Counted from the stretch's first letter, positions 21,900-34,660 are shown. The stretch: DNA of 64,000 bases from Xanthoparmelia taractica (GCA_033085395.1 JANQBS010000064.1:1-64000); one strand, 5' to 3'. The notes: generated by a model from the letters alone, not told the origin. Translations and numbers: made by a program.

Positions 21900-22830
21900 A
21901 ATTAAAATCTATTTCTTAGACGTATAAGATCGAGAGATAATTAATAAAGTCTGTAATAAGTTATATAAATAGAAAAGACTTAAATAAATTAAAGTTTGTA
22001 TATTCTTCTTTTATTCGATATTCGTTATATAAAAAATATTATTTAATAATATTATTAAAAGAAGATCGATAATTAATATTCAAGATTTAAATAATTTATT
22101 ACTTCGAGATATATATTTAATATCTCTTTAATAGAATATAATTAAGATATTAATTAATTATAATTTTATTTTAATAATCGATAATACTTCGTTTTTCTAT
22201 TAATAGCGAGTGTATTTAAATTATCGCTATATATAGACTATTATAAGTTATAAGGATTAAGATACTTTTAATATTTTAATTATAAGTTATATAAACTCGA
22301 TTACTTATAGTTAACGTTAAATTAATAAGATTTTACGATATATTCTTAACGTAAAAGCTTACATTAATAATATAATTATAAGTATTAAAATTTTTTAATA
22401 ATATTTATAAGATCTTCGTTAATTATTTAAGCTTTTTATAAGATTTAATATTATTATTTCTTTTATTAAAATCTCTTTAAGATATTTAAACGTTAATTTA
22501 TTAAATAAAAGAGTTAATTCTTTCAACTTAATTTTATTAGAAGATAAGCTTAAAGCTATCTCAAATTTGTAATATTCTAGCACTTTAAAAGAACTCGTAT
22601 ACTATTTAAAATTAACTAGCTATTTGCGTTAGTACGTTTATTTCTATATATAATTAATATAGTCCTTATAAAATCATAAAATATTATTTCTTAAGAAAAT
22701 ATCGAACTTTAAACATTAGCGAAAATAATACTCTTTTAAAATAAAGCTATTTATAGCTTTAAAGAAGTAATTAACTTCTTTTTAGCTTCTTTAAAAAGCG
22801 CTATCTTAATTAATAATTTTAATATATTTT
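21900..22830 (+). pseudogene. A4 reverse transcriptase
   Basis: Plus-strand RT. The catalytic box reads A-Y-I-N-N-I at 22357-22374 (Y-V-D-D with both Asp changed to Asn). It is preceded by the I-N-K-I-L-R-Y-I-L-N-V-K segment (22320-22355), matching A1. Dense TAA/TAG stops. Confidence 0.85.
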
Positions 22831-22849
22831 AATAATACTCGAACTTTAT

Positions 22850-23379
22850 AAATTATTTTAAATATCTTAAAAGAGTTTAATTTTAAGATAATAATCTTTT
22901 ATATTAAATTAAATAAAAGTAAAAATAAATAATCTTCTCGTATAGAAACGAAGTTTATTCTTTTTCTATTAAGACTTTTAATTATAATAGAAAAAAATTA
23001 TTAATCTACGAAATTAAAGATTTCTAATCTTATTTAATATCTAAAGAAAATAAGATATATAATCGAATCTTTAAAGTCTTCTATAAGAATATAGATCGAT
23101 CACTCTATTATTATTAATATTATAAAGTAAAATTCGATTATTTTAATTATATTAATAATGCGAATAAATGTTCGTTTAATTCGTGTTACTTAATTCTTAA
23201 AATAGTTTAATTTAGCTATTTCTCATAAATCTAGCAAAGAATATATTATATCTAATATTTTATTAAGGCTTATAAGTCTAAACAAAGATAATTCGCTATC
23301 TTATTATTATTTAGAGTTAAATACTCTTTATACTTTTATTGTAAATTTAATAGAAATAAGTACTTTATTTTATAAGAAA
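22850..23379 (+). pseudogene. A4 RNase H, interrupted by B1
   Basis: Aligns with A1 RNase H. The N-Y-W-P-T-E-L-E region is near 22990-23020 and the Y-K-S-G-K-E-H-type block near 23225-23260. B1 inserts at 23379/23380. The remainder continues at 30010-30144 and, after B2, at 51577. Confidence 0.78.
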
Positions 23380-23523
23380 TATCAAAATATAAGGTAGAAC
23401 ACTTGGTTGTATTATTCTAAGTGTGCTATGGAAGGTAAGTGCGATCTAACTAGATAAGGTTACGTGACTTGGCGTTTGCCAAGTCTTGGCATATCACGTA
23501 AGCACGCGACTCAACTTTTAACA
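23380..23523 (-). repeat. B1 3' LTR
   Basis: 144 bp from TATCAAAATATAAGG to CAACTTTTAACA on the plus strand; about 39% G+C by hand count. It contains the hairpin CTTGGC-GTTT-GCCAAG. Confidence 0.95.
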
Positions 23524-24150
23524 CTTCTCTTTACACGCTATCGATCCTCTACTTAAAATACAAGATTCGAAGGTTACAACTCGAACATCGAATAGCTATC
23601 GTGAAGCTGATATACTTATATAAGAAGTAAACGCAGGGCAGCAATAGTGAAAAAACGATATACGCTTATATTCGTTTTATTGCCTTATACAAATTTTCCA
23701 CTTTTTATCAAATAATAATTTTTAAAAATAAAAATTTCACGTTTAATAGATATATATTAGATTTTCATCGAATTACGATCGAAGAATATATATAAAGATA
23801 ATAAGCGATTTAATTAAAATATAAATCTCCGTTATATATATAACTAACTATAAGACCTCGTGGAAATTATTTAGAATATTAATACTTGATAGTAATAACT
23901 AGTTATAATGTATATTAGGGCGATGCGCCTTATAATATAAACCTATAAGATAATAGTAAGACGATAATACTTTTTTAATAGAGGCTCTTCTATAAATAGA
24001 ATTACAATCGACGTTTTAATTCGATTAGAAATCGAAATAACTTAAATTTATTCTTATAAAGACTTTTAATAAGTTTATTAGCTATTTATTTATTAGTTAA
24101 TATATACTTAAGAGCAATAATATCGGCGGTGACTTATTCTCGCACGTAGT
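23524..24150 (-). other. B1 3' untranslated region and end of RNase H
   Basis: Contains a GGGCGATGCGCCT hairpin-like site near 23918-23932, shared with B2 (30665-30677, there a perfect GGGCG-ATG-CGCCC). No separate gene is supported. Confidence 0.55.
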
Positions 24151-25750
24151 GATGCTAAATATTAATATATTTAATGCGAGTATAAAATTAAGAGTTCTTA
24201 GCCAATGTTATAACACCTTAATTATTGTAATAGATAATATCTACTTAAGCGCATTTAATATTAAAATTAAATTAATTTAAAAGTCCTCGCAATTAGACTA
24301 TCTTCTTTATAATCTAAGTTTAATCGATATATTCGACTTCGTAGATTAAGAGAGCGATCGTAGATTAACGCTTCGAAGATTAATTAATAATTACACTGTC
24401 TATATCGAAGACGTATATCGAAGTAAAACTTCGAGTATTCTAGTCTCTCGCTTAGTCCGCGTCTATATAATTAATAAATAACTTTAGATCTTTTTTAAAT
24501 ATAAGCTATTAATTCTTAATATCTTTATAATATCGAAAGATTTATTTAATAGTCTTTTAATAAGATTCGTTAGAGTTTAAATCGTATCGAGAGATCACTA
24601 AGATAGCGTATATAATATTAAGTCGAGTGTCTAGTATAGCGTATATAAGAGATTCAATAGCGAATTAATAAATAAGTCGATTTTTTTCGATAGTTACAAA
24701 GTTATTATTAGCGATATAAAAATTGTCGCTAATTATAGACGTGGGGACTGGCGCTAAATTTGATATACTATGCTTCTTTAGAAATTTCTTAATATAATTC
24801 TTCTACTTAAGACGAAGAATACGATTAACGCGATTCTTAATAACTAATATATCGAGATAATAGATATACGAACCTAAATTAGTTATCTTAAACTTCTTAT
24901 TAAGCTTATTCTTAACGATCTAAATATTCTTTTTATTAAGATTAGCGAGGAGAATATCGTTTATATAGATAGCGATAATAGTAATATCGTTAATAAATAT
25001 CGAAAGATTAGTAGCGATAAGCTTAAAACTTAATTTCTTTAAGTAGGTAATTAGAGTATTATATTAAACTCTAGGCGATTACTTTAAATTATAGAATATC
25101 TTAATAAGCTTATATATCTTATACTCTTAATTTTTAGTTACAAATTCAATAAATTAAGATATATAGATAATCTTCTAAACTTTATCGTATAAGAATACGA
25201 TTTTAATATTTATTTATTTGAGTTTTTAATTTAGAGCGATAGTTAATACGAAGATAACTTTATAATTTATAGATTTAATTATTAAGATAAAGATTTCGTT
25301 AAAGTTAATATCTTCTTATTATTCGAAATCTTAAATAACTTAGCGCGCTTTATATCAAATAATCTTCTCGATAAATTTACGCTTAAGTTTATATATTTAG
25401 CGATCGCTTAAGATATACGCATTAATAAGAAGATTTATTAAGATCTAGATCTTATTAGCTCGATAAGATTTAATTTCGTCGCCTATAATAAGCTCTTAAT
25501 ATATCTTTATATATGAATTTATTATTATCTTTTTATATATACAAGATTCATAGAATTCTAAGAGATTAACTTTAGTTAATAGCGCGAGAGAATCTAATAA
25601 GATATTCTTATTTGTCCTCTAAATATCGAACGATCTAATAATTATTATCGAATTTATTTTATTTATTAAGCGAGTTATTAATTAAGAAATTAACGTTAAT
25701 TACGTCGAAGATAGAGGCGTAGAGACTATAGAAAAAGTATTATCGCTAAT
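24100..25750 (-). pseudogene. B1 copia reverse transcriptase and RNase H
   Basis: Minus-strand copia RT. The catalytic box reads I-Y-I-N-D-I-L-L-A at 24953-24970 and just downstream (expected Y-V-D-D-I-L-L-A); the first Asp has become Asn. It is followed by N-K-L-N-K-K-F-K-I-T-N-L-G (expected K-M-x-D-L-G), a Ty1/copia hallmark. The region toward 24150 encodes RNase H. RT copies the RNA genome to cDNA. The copy is inactive because of stops and the catalytic change. Confidence 0.87.
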
Positions 25751-27690
25751 TATCTTAGATAATTCTTCTATTAACTTCGAGTCGACCACTTATATAATAA
25801 TCGACGAGATTATCTTTATTAATTTAATCTTAATAATACTTAAAAAGTTAAGAATTTCTTTTTTAGCGATAATTATAAGTCTTTATTTTTAACGCTTTTT
25901 CTTTGAAATTACGATAAAGAACGAGAATTATTCTTAATCTTCTATTATTCTTCGCTTATAGCAATAATTAATAATCTTAACGTTAATAACGACGTTATCG
26001 CTTAATTAAAAAGAGGTAAATTTAAGAGAAACGTTATTAATTTATTTAATATTTACGATGATCTTAATTTCGTTATTAAGTATAAATATACGATAGAATT
26101 TATCTTTATAGCTTAATAGTTAACTCTTAATAACGCGATTCTAATACTTCTTTTAGATATAACTTCGAAGCATAACTTAATAATATTTAGTTTATTCGAT
26201 AATACGAAGATATAATATATCGGGTAAGAACTCGATATATATCTTATAAGAGATAATATCGCGTTCTATAATCGATTAAATATTTTATAGAATATTAATA
26301 ACTCGAATAAATTTCGATTAATACTTTTATAGAAGATTGCTTTCTTTAAGTATCGCGCTAATCTTATATTAAATAATAACGCCGAGGCGCTTAGATTTAT
26401 TATTTATTTGAGAGTTATCGAGAATAATTTTCTCTTAAGTGATATCTTTAAATATATAAAAGATCTTTATTTTATAATTATTAAATTCTATCTCGTAATC
26501 GAATCGTAGACGTATATATCGATAATTATCGTATTTTATATTATTAAGAAATATCTTAAAGATCGTAAGAATTATTTTATTAAATTTATTCGATAAGAGA
26601 TAAACGATAGAGCGCAAAGTTTTATCGTAAAGAAAGATTATTATAAATCGATAATTATTATATAAAGACTCGAAGGGGCCCTAAAGATTATTATGAATTA
26701 AATCGTTTTCGTGCTTACTAGGCTTAATATATCGTTTATACGATATTTATTTTATATTAATTATAGAGTATAACTCGTAGATATCGCTCGATAATAAGAT
26801 CGAAAGATTTATTTTAATATATATCTTAGCGAGTTTCTTAAGATTTTAAACACTCAAATAATCGTAACGTGAATATTATATTCGTAACGCTTTAAGATAA
26901 ATATTCGCTTCGAATAGAGTCTTCGAAGATGTTAGATTAGACTTAGTTAAGAGCTTATTATAAATAAAAATATTTTTATTAACGATCGCTAATATTAAAG
27001 ATATTTTTCTTTAAATATTTAAGATATAGAGACGATTTTTTATACGTCTAAAGAAGATTTGTTCGCTATTAATAGAGAGATCGCCCGAAACGAAAGAGAG
27101 AGAGTAATCTTATTCTTTTAATTATCCCTTAAAGATAAGATTATAATTATCGCTCGATATTAATTATATATCTTAAAAAGTTTATATATATCTAATGTTA
27201 TTAATCTTATATTTTAAATTAATATTATCGAAGTTAATAATTATTAGATTATCGACGAGTTTATATATCGAGCGAGGCGATTTAAAGGGCTCGAAAGTAA
27301 TAAATATCGAGAAATCGTAAATTAGATATTAAGTATAGACGTAGTTACGAATCTAAAGTAAAGATATAATCGTTATCGTGGAAAGGGTAGTAACTTACGC
27401 TCTATCGAAAGACGTAGATATTATAGGCTTATAATATCTATTAAGTAAGACTTTAGAGTCGGCGATAAGACTATAAGCGCTTAGAATATATACGATAAAA
27501 TAGCGGGCGATCTTTAACTAAGTGATCGCTATAGCGACTTCAGCGCTAAGAGATTAATTCTTATTCTTATTCTTATCCTTATCTTTATTCTCTTTAAGCT
27601 TATTATTATTATCTTCTTAATTATCACGATTATCGCGACTATTACGATTATCATAATTATCTCTTTCGCTTTAATTATTATTTTTACGTA
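25750..27690 (-). pseudogene. B1 copia protease and integrase region
   Basis: Minus-strand sequence between the gag linker and RT, where copia order places protease and integrase. It aligns along its whole length with B3 (15100-16790) and partly with B2. The short open stretch 26435-26617 is probably a shadow. No single catalytic motif is clean enough to quote, so the assignment rests on position and element type. Confidence 0.6.
27550..27665 (-). repeat. Low-complexity charged linker in B1
   Basis: CTTATT-type hexamers and ACGATTATC-type nonamers that encode, on the minus strand, Arg/Asp/Asn repeats then Lys/Asp/Asn repeats. Also present in B3 (16765-16860) and in shorter form in B2 (49260-49330). 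The repeats sit at the gag/pol junction. Confidence 0.65.
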
Positions 27691-29800
27691 AGCGTTTATA
27701 ATTATACTTAGCGTTAAAATAAAAATCTCTCTTATAGATAATATAATATTTAATAATATAAATAAACATACGAGAGTTACTTAAAATAGCATTACTTTAG
27801 ATCTTATACTTTATAGTACTAACTTCGAGAAAGACGAGTACGATAATACTTTAATTTATATAATCGAGAGCGTCGACGACGATGGCCGATAGCGTATGTA
27901 TTTATAGGTTTAAGATGGAATTCGTGGAGTTAATTATTATATTAAGAAAGCGAGTAATTGCGTAGTTTAGTAAGTATTTAACCTTATTCTTCTTATTATA
28001 GACGTTATAATTTTAATTATAATACTTATAATATAAGTTATATTAAGAGTCTAATTCTTTATAAAAATAATATATTTTTTAATTTTTATTAATAATAAAG
28101 AAATTTTTATTAAATTAGTTTTTGAATTCTCGTAAGATATTAATAAACTAATCGATATACGCTTAAGGGCTATTTTCGTAGACTAATAGAGTAAGAGCTT
28201 TTAGCTTTTAAATTATAAAATTAAGAATATCGAAGTTATAAGATTTATATTCTTTTAACTCTTTTTAGGTAAGAGTAGCGTTAAAAAAGCCCTCGATTTT
28301 ATTATGAGAATTATCTTTATAGCGAGTTCTTATTATAATATAAATTTTTTAATACACTCTATTTTAGATCGTAATAAACGCTTTATTAATAATATTAATT
28401 AATTAGCTAGATTTATCTTCGACGTAATATTAAAAATCTAATATCTTTAAAAAGTCTTATATTTATCGCTTTTATCTTTAATAATTAAAAGTGTCCTTAA
28501 ATATTTTAATCTTATCGAGTGCGTTTAAATTAATTAAGAATTTAATTTCTTCGATTATAATACTTAGACTTCGAAGCTTAATAAAGGAGTAGATAAAGTA
28601 GACGGCGCTAATAATATAGAGCGTGCTAGAAAATCCAATAACTCTTTTTTCTTAGAAATAGACTTTAGTAATAATTTAGAAATTAATTATTTAGAGATAA
28701 AGATCGAATTAGCGCGTGCGATTAAGAAATAGTTATTATCGCTATCGAAGAGGTTTAAAATAGCTATAAGGATTTATAGCGTATACGAGAAGTCTCGCTG
28801 AGCTCTAAGATTAATTTAATATAATTTAAATCGTTATTAGCGAAGTTCTCTTATACGACGATTTAAGAAATATATTTAAATAAAGTTTTTTTTTAAAGAC
28901 TTAGAAAAAAAAGAAAGAAAGTTAATATATAAGCGATATTCTTTCGAGAAGACGTCTATCTTTATAGATAAATGCGAGTTCGAATATATTTCGCTTCTTA
29001 AGTTATCTTTATAATTAATTAACTCTCTTAATCGAAGATCTTATCTTATACGCTTATAAATATTAACTATTATATTAATCTTCTTACGAGGTCGCTTTCT
29101 TACGATTTATTCTCTTTCTATTGCTATAGAGAGCTTTTTCTCCTCGCGTATTAATATTTAAAATATACGAGATAAAGATTAATTTTTCTTTTAACTAATA
29201 ATTAAATTTATCTTTAACTTATTTTTAATCTTTATTGCGAATATTTTGCACTTAAGATATTAAAAAATTAACTACTTATTATTAGATTTTAATGTTATAA
29301 GATAAGCGATAACGATATATCGTCTCTCGCTTTTAGCGTGTTTTATATAGAAAAGCTAACTATATTTTAAGGGCCTTAGCGATTACGTGATAACGAGCGT
29401 ATAATAATTATAGCATTTTTCGCTTAATAGCGATTTACGACGATTCTCGGCGATACGCTTTATGTTATCTCGAATAAAATCGAATACTACTGGTGCTAAT
29501 GCGATGAATCGATAGTGTGAAACTAAATCGATAGCGTGACATAGCATCTAGTATTCGAATCGTTCTTGCGGGCGAATCGCAGTTATTTCGATTTAGAATA
29601 ATTATCTTAGAAGTGGGAATTATTTATAGTAAGAAGGTTAACGCGTAACAGCGCCTAATAACGCTTAAAGAATTCGAAAGTAATATAAATAGTAGTGCTC
29701 TGAGATGTATCGCAGTGTCTTTTATAATCTATATCTTTATTGCGATAAGGCGTTATCGATGCTTAATAAAGCTTTTAAAGATAGCTACGGCCATAATACG
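27690..29800 (-). pseudogene. B1 copia gag and leader
   Basis: Minus-strand region after the 5' LTR and primer site. A readable Gln/Arg-rich frame lies at about 29300-29600, including S-I-x-F-H-T-I-D-S-S-H and S-V-S-P-R-I-V-V-N-R, and continues toward 28900. Order and position make this gag. The start is uncertain. 29460-29580 is locally less AT-rich, with a repeated TCGATAGYGTGA motif (29510-29535). Confidence 0.6.
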
Positions 29801-29846
29801 ATAAAAGAAAGATTATATTATACTAAAACAGTTAGTCGAGTAGAGC

Positions 29847-29860
29847 TCGAGCTTATAATC
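29847..29860 (-). other. B1 primer-binding site, initiator tRNA-Met half-molecule type
   Basis: Minus-strand GATTATAAGCTCGA directly after the 5' LTR. Undoing three transitions gives GGTTATGAGCCCGA, which is complementary to the anticodon arm of initiator tRNA-Met, the primer type known for copia elements. B2 keeps more of it (GATTATAAGCCC). Confidence 0.8.
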
Positions 29861-30004
29861 TATCAAAATATGAGATAGAATACTTGATTATATTATTCTA
29901 AGTGTGCTATGAAAGGTAAGTGCGATCTAATTAGGTGAGGTCACGTGATTTAACGTTTGCCAAGCCTTGGCATATCACGTAAGCACGCGACTCAACTTTC
30001 AATA
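29861..30004 (-). repeat. B1 5' LTR
   Basis: 144 bp, TATCAAAATATGAGA to CAACTTTCAATA on the plus strand. Pairs with 23380-23523 and is flanked by AGAAA. Confidence 0.95.
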
Positions 30005-30009
30005 AGAAA

Positions 30010-30144
30010 TATATTTAAGATTATTAATAAGATAATTATTAAAAAAGGATTTCTATATAGCTCGATATTAATAATAATCTAATTAGCGAGAATATAGTAT
30101 CTTTATCTTTCGTATAAAAAAAGTATCTCTTTGCTACTAATATT
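30010..30144 (+). pseudogene. A4 fragment between B1 and B2 (RNase H to integrase linker)
   Basis: 135 bp of A4 left between two copia insertions. It aligns in reverse with A1 about 2750-2600 (the D-D-Y-W-K-R-I-S-A then S-F-V-R-x-K-x-L-F segment). It ends with ATATT (30140-30144), the TSD of B2. Confidence 0.88.
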
Positions 30145-30288
30145 TATTAAAATATGAGGTAGGACACTTAGTTGTATTATTCTAAGTGTGCTATGGAAGG
30201 TAAGTGCGATCTAATTAGGTGAGGTCACGTGATTTAACGTTTATTAAGACTTGACATATTACGTAAGCACGCGATTCAACTTTTAATA
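30145..30288 (-). repeat. B2 3' LTR
   Basis: 144 bp, TATTAAAATATGAGG to AACTTTTAATA on the plus strand. High similarity to the B1 LTR despite heavy mutation of the B2 interior. Confidence 0.93.
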
Positions 30289-30664
30289 CTTCTCTTCGTA
30301 TATTATCGATTCTCTATTTAAAATATAAGATTCGAAGATTATAGCTTAAAAGCCGAATAATAACCGTGAAAGAAGAAAAATAGAGTAGCTATTATAAAAA
30401 CGATATGTGCTTATATTCGTTTTAATACTTTATATAAATTTTTTACTTTTTATTAAAAAACGATTTTTTTAAAATAAAATTTTATAATTATTAAGTATAT
30501 ATTAAAGTTTAATAGAAATATAGTCGAATAATATATATAAGAATATCACGTGAGATAATTGAATAAAATTCTTCGATATACATATAATCGGCTATAAGGC
30601 CCCCATATAAGATCGATTTAAAGTATTAATACTTAATAATAATAATTAATTATTACGACGTTAA

Positions 30665-30677
30665 GGGCGATGCGCCC
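30665..30677 (-). other. Small GC-rich hairpin in B2 3' region
   Basis: GGGCGATGCGCCC, a perfect 5-bp stem with an ATG loop in very AT-rich surroundings. A near copy lies at the matching place in B1 (about 23918-23932). Possible transcript 3'-end element. Confidence 0.5.
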
Positions 30678-30699
30678 GTAGATTTTAATTTAAATTTCG

Positions 30700-31602
30700 G
30701 TGAAAAATAGATAAAAATAATCTAAAAGAGCCCTAAAAGTTTAATAATTATAGTGACAATAGCGTAAGAAATATTTCGTCAAAGTAGGTGAGATATAGTT
30801 AATTTTCAGAGTGTCAAGTCTAATAATAAGACTCTACGTCGACTCGAATAGATCTCTCGAAATGCGAAAATTAATAAAATCGCTTCCCTGGAGCTATGCT
30901 GCAATTAATGCGTAAGCGCTATAGGCGAGGTTTCAACTCAATTAGCTTACGAAATATCTCAAACTTATTCTTATATAGGGCTTTAATTAGGCCGTTAGCT
31001 ATCTATTTATTAATCGAAATATACTTTAGAGCGATATTTTCAGCGATAACTTACTCTCGCATATAATAATATTAAATATTAATATATTTAATGCGCGTAT
31101 AAAGTTAAGGGTTCTTAGTTAAGGTTATAGTTCTCTAATTATTATAAAAGATTATTATAGTCTTAATAAGAACGTTTTTATTCGAGGAATTAAATTAACT
31201 TAATAGTTCTCGTAGTCAAATAGCTTTCTTTGTAATCTACGTTTAATTAAAATATTTAGTCTTACACGTTAAGAATACTATCGTAAATTATAATTTCGAT
31301 AATTAATTAATAATTCTACTATTTACATCAAAAACGTATTTAGAAGTAGAGCGTCGAATATTTTAATTATCTATCTAGTCCGCGTTCGTGTAGTCGATAA
31401 AGAACTTTAAGTCTCTTTTAAAGATTAGTTAATAATTTATAATTTATTTTAAATAGTAAAAGATACGTTTAATAATCTTTTAATAGGTATTATTTAAATT
31501 TAAATTATATCGAGATATTATTAAGATCGCGAAAATAATATCTAATCTTGTATCGAGCATAGCGTATATTAGAGAGTCTATAATTAATTAATAATTAGTT
31601 TA
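30700..31602 (-). pseudogene. B2 pol fragment 1 (RNase H side)
   Basis: Aligns with B1 about 23990-24640 and B3 13240-13930 on the minus strand (for example around 30960-31100, where the TTTATTAG and CGATATTTTCAGCGATAACT tracts match). It encoded the C-terminal RT and RNase H region and is cut by element C at 31607/31608. Confidence 0.72.
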
Positions 31603-31607
31603 AGACT

Positions 31608-31780
31608 TGTCACGGTTTTCCTGTATGCCAATGCCAAAGGTATTCCGGAAAGAACATTCCGGGAAGATCGGGGAGGCTAGGCCAAATTTATATTAGTTTC
31701 TCAGCATGATCTCCGCCCTACGGCCCTTAGAATTCCACAGACTTTTCAATTAATTATTCCTAAGACCTTTTTCCATAACA
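31608..31780 (+). repeat. C 5' LTR
   Basis: 173 bp, TGTCACGGTTTTCC to TTCCATAACA. Close to the 3' partner. Clearly richer in G+C than the surrounding B2 sequence. Unrelated to the A LTR apart from the TGTCACG start. Confidence 0.96.
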
Positions 31781-31781
31781 A

Positions 31782-31796
31782 TATAATAGCAACGCC
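31782..31796 (+). other. C primer-binding site candidate
   Basis: TATAATAGCAACGCC, one base after the 5' LTR. It is identical to the family A motif apart from one G-to-A change. Confidence 0.75.
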
Positions 31797-31834
31797 GATT
31801 TCGATATCAAATGATAGTCGAATCGATTCAGAAG

Positions 31835-33990
31835 ATGTCCTTCATCATTATATCCCACTTATCGTCACCGAATTCATCAAATAAGTAAGCTATTAGATTA
31901 GCAAGATCTTATCAGCCCTTTTTCTTTGCTCTTTATCTATCAAAAGTCTTCCTTATTTTTACTTTTATCAATTAGCCTTATAAATCAACGCTAACTACTT
32001 CAGTAGATAAATAAATACTCAGCCTCGCATTTGATATTTAGGAATTTATTATCACTAGTCACAAATACGCTAATTTAATATCTAACGATATTAAGGAGAT
32101 TTATAAGCATCTCACGTTCAACACTCTCAGGCCTATCAGGCCAATATCTGCTATTAATTCTACTACTAGTCTATTAAGAACGACTACTTATTTCTTAATT
32201 TAAGATCGTTAACTATCTAACTAAGTCGTTAATAAACTTACTTTTCGTAAATCTATTCGGCGTCTTGAAAAAGCCACTCAGCCTCTTAAGAACTTGCTCT
32301 TTAATTCTTTTTTTACTAAAAATACACCTAATTAATTATTAATTAGCAATAATTCTACTAACGTTGGTGACGACGATTCTATTAATAATTCTACTAATGT
32401 TGATAACAATTCTATTAATAATAATCGTGATTCTTTATTAGATAATTCGTCTTCTATATTATCGCCTTTATCAAAAAATCGCGAAAAATTAACGGCTACG
32501 AACACTGCTATCGATAATTCGAACTCTTTTTATTCTAGGCCGTTAAATTAAACTATATCTAAAATAACTAATAATTTTACCCCTTAGTAATTGTAGGACA
32601 TAATTAACAATATAGTTAATAATGCTATTACCTAGGCTGTTATAAATGCTATTAATAATCTATATTTATCTATTAAATCTAGGGGAGAATAAGGCTCATT
32701 AGAAGAGTCAGGAGAATCCGAATCGATCACGGTAGAAATCGTAGGAATATCGAGTTCTAATAGCAAATGAAATGCTATAGAATTAGACTATTTCGATTCT
32801 TTTCTGGATAAGTCTTACGAAGAGAGTAAGATTATAATTATGGGAAAGAACGTATATTATCGCAGTATAGTTCTATTTATTAAAAGAATTAATAATTTGA
32901 TAGCTGTGAAAGAAGAAGCTATAGTTCGTATTAATGTAAATATTTATTTTCGTGATTCTACGCTTGCTTAATATATCTTAGAGCTTTTTAATTTAAAGCG
33001 AAGAGATCTTCGTATAGAAGATAGTGAAATAAAAGAATAGTGTAGAGCTCTTTCTATAAGATTCAAGAAACTATCGAGAATAACACTTTCGAATCTTATT
33101 ATAGAAAGATATACGTTAATAAATACTCGTTCTCGACGAGAGTCTATTAGCTATATGCAAGTAATAGTAAGATATATAAAATTAGCTAATATTAATGATA
33201 TTTAAAATTAGTTGATATTTATCTATTAGAGAATTATATCGGAATTACGTATTTTCGTTAATTCATTAAATTTAGCTACTATTATTACAAGCTTTATTCA
33301 AATGCTTAATATAAAGAAAGTAGCTTAATTTAAGCTATATACTAGATAGTATTAATATTAGACTTTCGTTTAAAGATCTTAATAATAGTATCAAAATTAG
33401 TAAAATTAGTAGAATTAATAGCGTGAGAATATCTATCGAAATGCATTGAAGAATATATTTCAGTAAGGTCTTTTAAATTTAGCTTTAATTCGTTAAGATT
33501 AGCAAAAATCTTAATTATTTAAATAGTAGTAGCAATATGAATAGCCGTATCGTTAGTAGTTATTATTTCGATCTTCTAACTTCTTTGATTAAAATGCTTA
33601 TCGCCCTTAACAATATAACTATTAATTAAATTCTCGCTACGATTCACGATTATCGAATTAAAGATCTTTCGTGTAAGCTAAAGAATAGCAAAATACGTTA
33701 GGTTTAATAAATCGACTATTATAAGCGAATTAATTCGATTAAGCAGATTTAAAAATTCGAAAATTAAAATAATGTCGGAAATCGACAATTTTAGTAGAAT
33801 TTTAAATCTAAGATTATTGCTTATTAAGTAGAAGCGATCACTAAAAATAAATAAGAACCTAATTAAGCGAAAGAAAATACGCTTTAATAGAATATTAAAA
33901 TTAATAATTATTAAGAGTAGTAATTAGATTATAATTTTAATGAGTTGAATAATTAATATTATAATAATTCTTTTATCGGATTTATGAATA
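31835..33990 (+). pseudogene. C gag
   Basis: The frame opens at ATG 31835 (M-S-F-I-I-I-S-H) and can be followed in the same phase past 33200. Stops fall mainly at expected Gln, Arg or Trp codons. It has a Ser/Thr/Asn-rich N-terminal part, two near-repeats of N-N-S-T-N-V around 32345-32420, an acidic Glu/Ser stretch near 32690-32750, and a capsid-like helical domain at 32840-33180 (V-Y-Y-R-S-I-V-L-F-I-K-R-I-N, L-F-N-L-K-R-R-D-L-R). This is the best-preserved gag in the window. The C-terminus is not resolved. Confidence 0.8.
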
Positions 33991-33999
33991 TTTAAACGT

Positions 34000-34660
34000 A
34001 CTATAGAAATTGTAATTTGACTTTCTCTTCTAAGTCGATATTATATAAGTATTTGCGAGTTAAATATTTTTTAAATTATTACTTTCTATTAAAATATCGA
34101 TAAATATATAAACGAATACTAATATTTTTATTATAGAAATTATTCAATTAGACTTTAAGAATAGAGCTAGATTAGGCACTAATTTTAGCTTTCGTGACTG
34201 GAATTACGCTTATATTTTATTACGATTTATATTAAATATAGTTAAGAATAAAAAAGAATATGCTAATTTAGGGATTAATATAATATTAGCCGATAAGTAA
34301 TAACTTTTATCTCTTCTATCTAATATGGAAATTAGAAAGATTTTATCTTATCTACGTGTTAAAGGACTTAATTCTATAATACATAACACTAATAAATATA
34401 TAATTATTCTTATATATCTCTCAAATCTTAAGAGAAATAATAATAAGACTCTTATTTATATTACGAGAGAGATTTATTTAATTAATAATTTAAAGGCAAA
34501 TCTACTAATAGAAAATAATATTATAATATCGAAGAAAATTATACTTGATGTGAGTAAGAATAAAGTATATATTAATAGTTATAATATTATTATTAAAATT
34601 ATAACTTATAATATTAATTAAATATATAAAACGATTAATCCGAGCACAGAAAGCACTTAT
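34000..34660 (+). pseudogene. C protease region
   Basis: The open stretch 34325-34621 reads R-E-I-Y-L-I-N-N-L-K-A-N-L-L-I-E-N-N-I-I, the same flap-side signature as A1 (expected L-L-I-G-N-D-I-I). It ends in D-V-S-K-N-K-V-Y-I-N-S. It is in the same phase as gag. The reading phase changes just after 34621, so at least one indel separates it from RT. The upstream active-site motif is not readable with confidence. Confidence 0.75.

Larger units (their letters stand above)
23380..30004 (-). mobile_element. LTR retrotransposon B1, uninterrupted full-length copia
   Basis: 6625-bp element on the minus strand with 144-bp LTRs at 23380-23523 (3') and 29861-30004 (5') and an exact TSD, AGAAA, at 23375-23379 and 30005-30009. 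It is the only complete, uninterrupted copia copy here and the reference for B2 and B3. RIP is moderate in the ends and strong in the centre. Confidence 0.97.

Noticed and set aside
26435..26617. 60-codon minus-strand open stretch in B1.
   Set aside because: Inside the copia integrase region, composition typical of AT-rich random frames, no homologue recognised.
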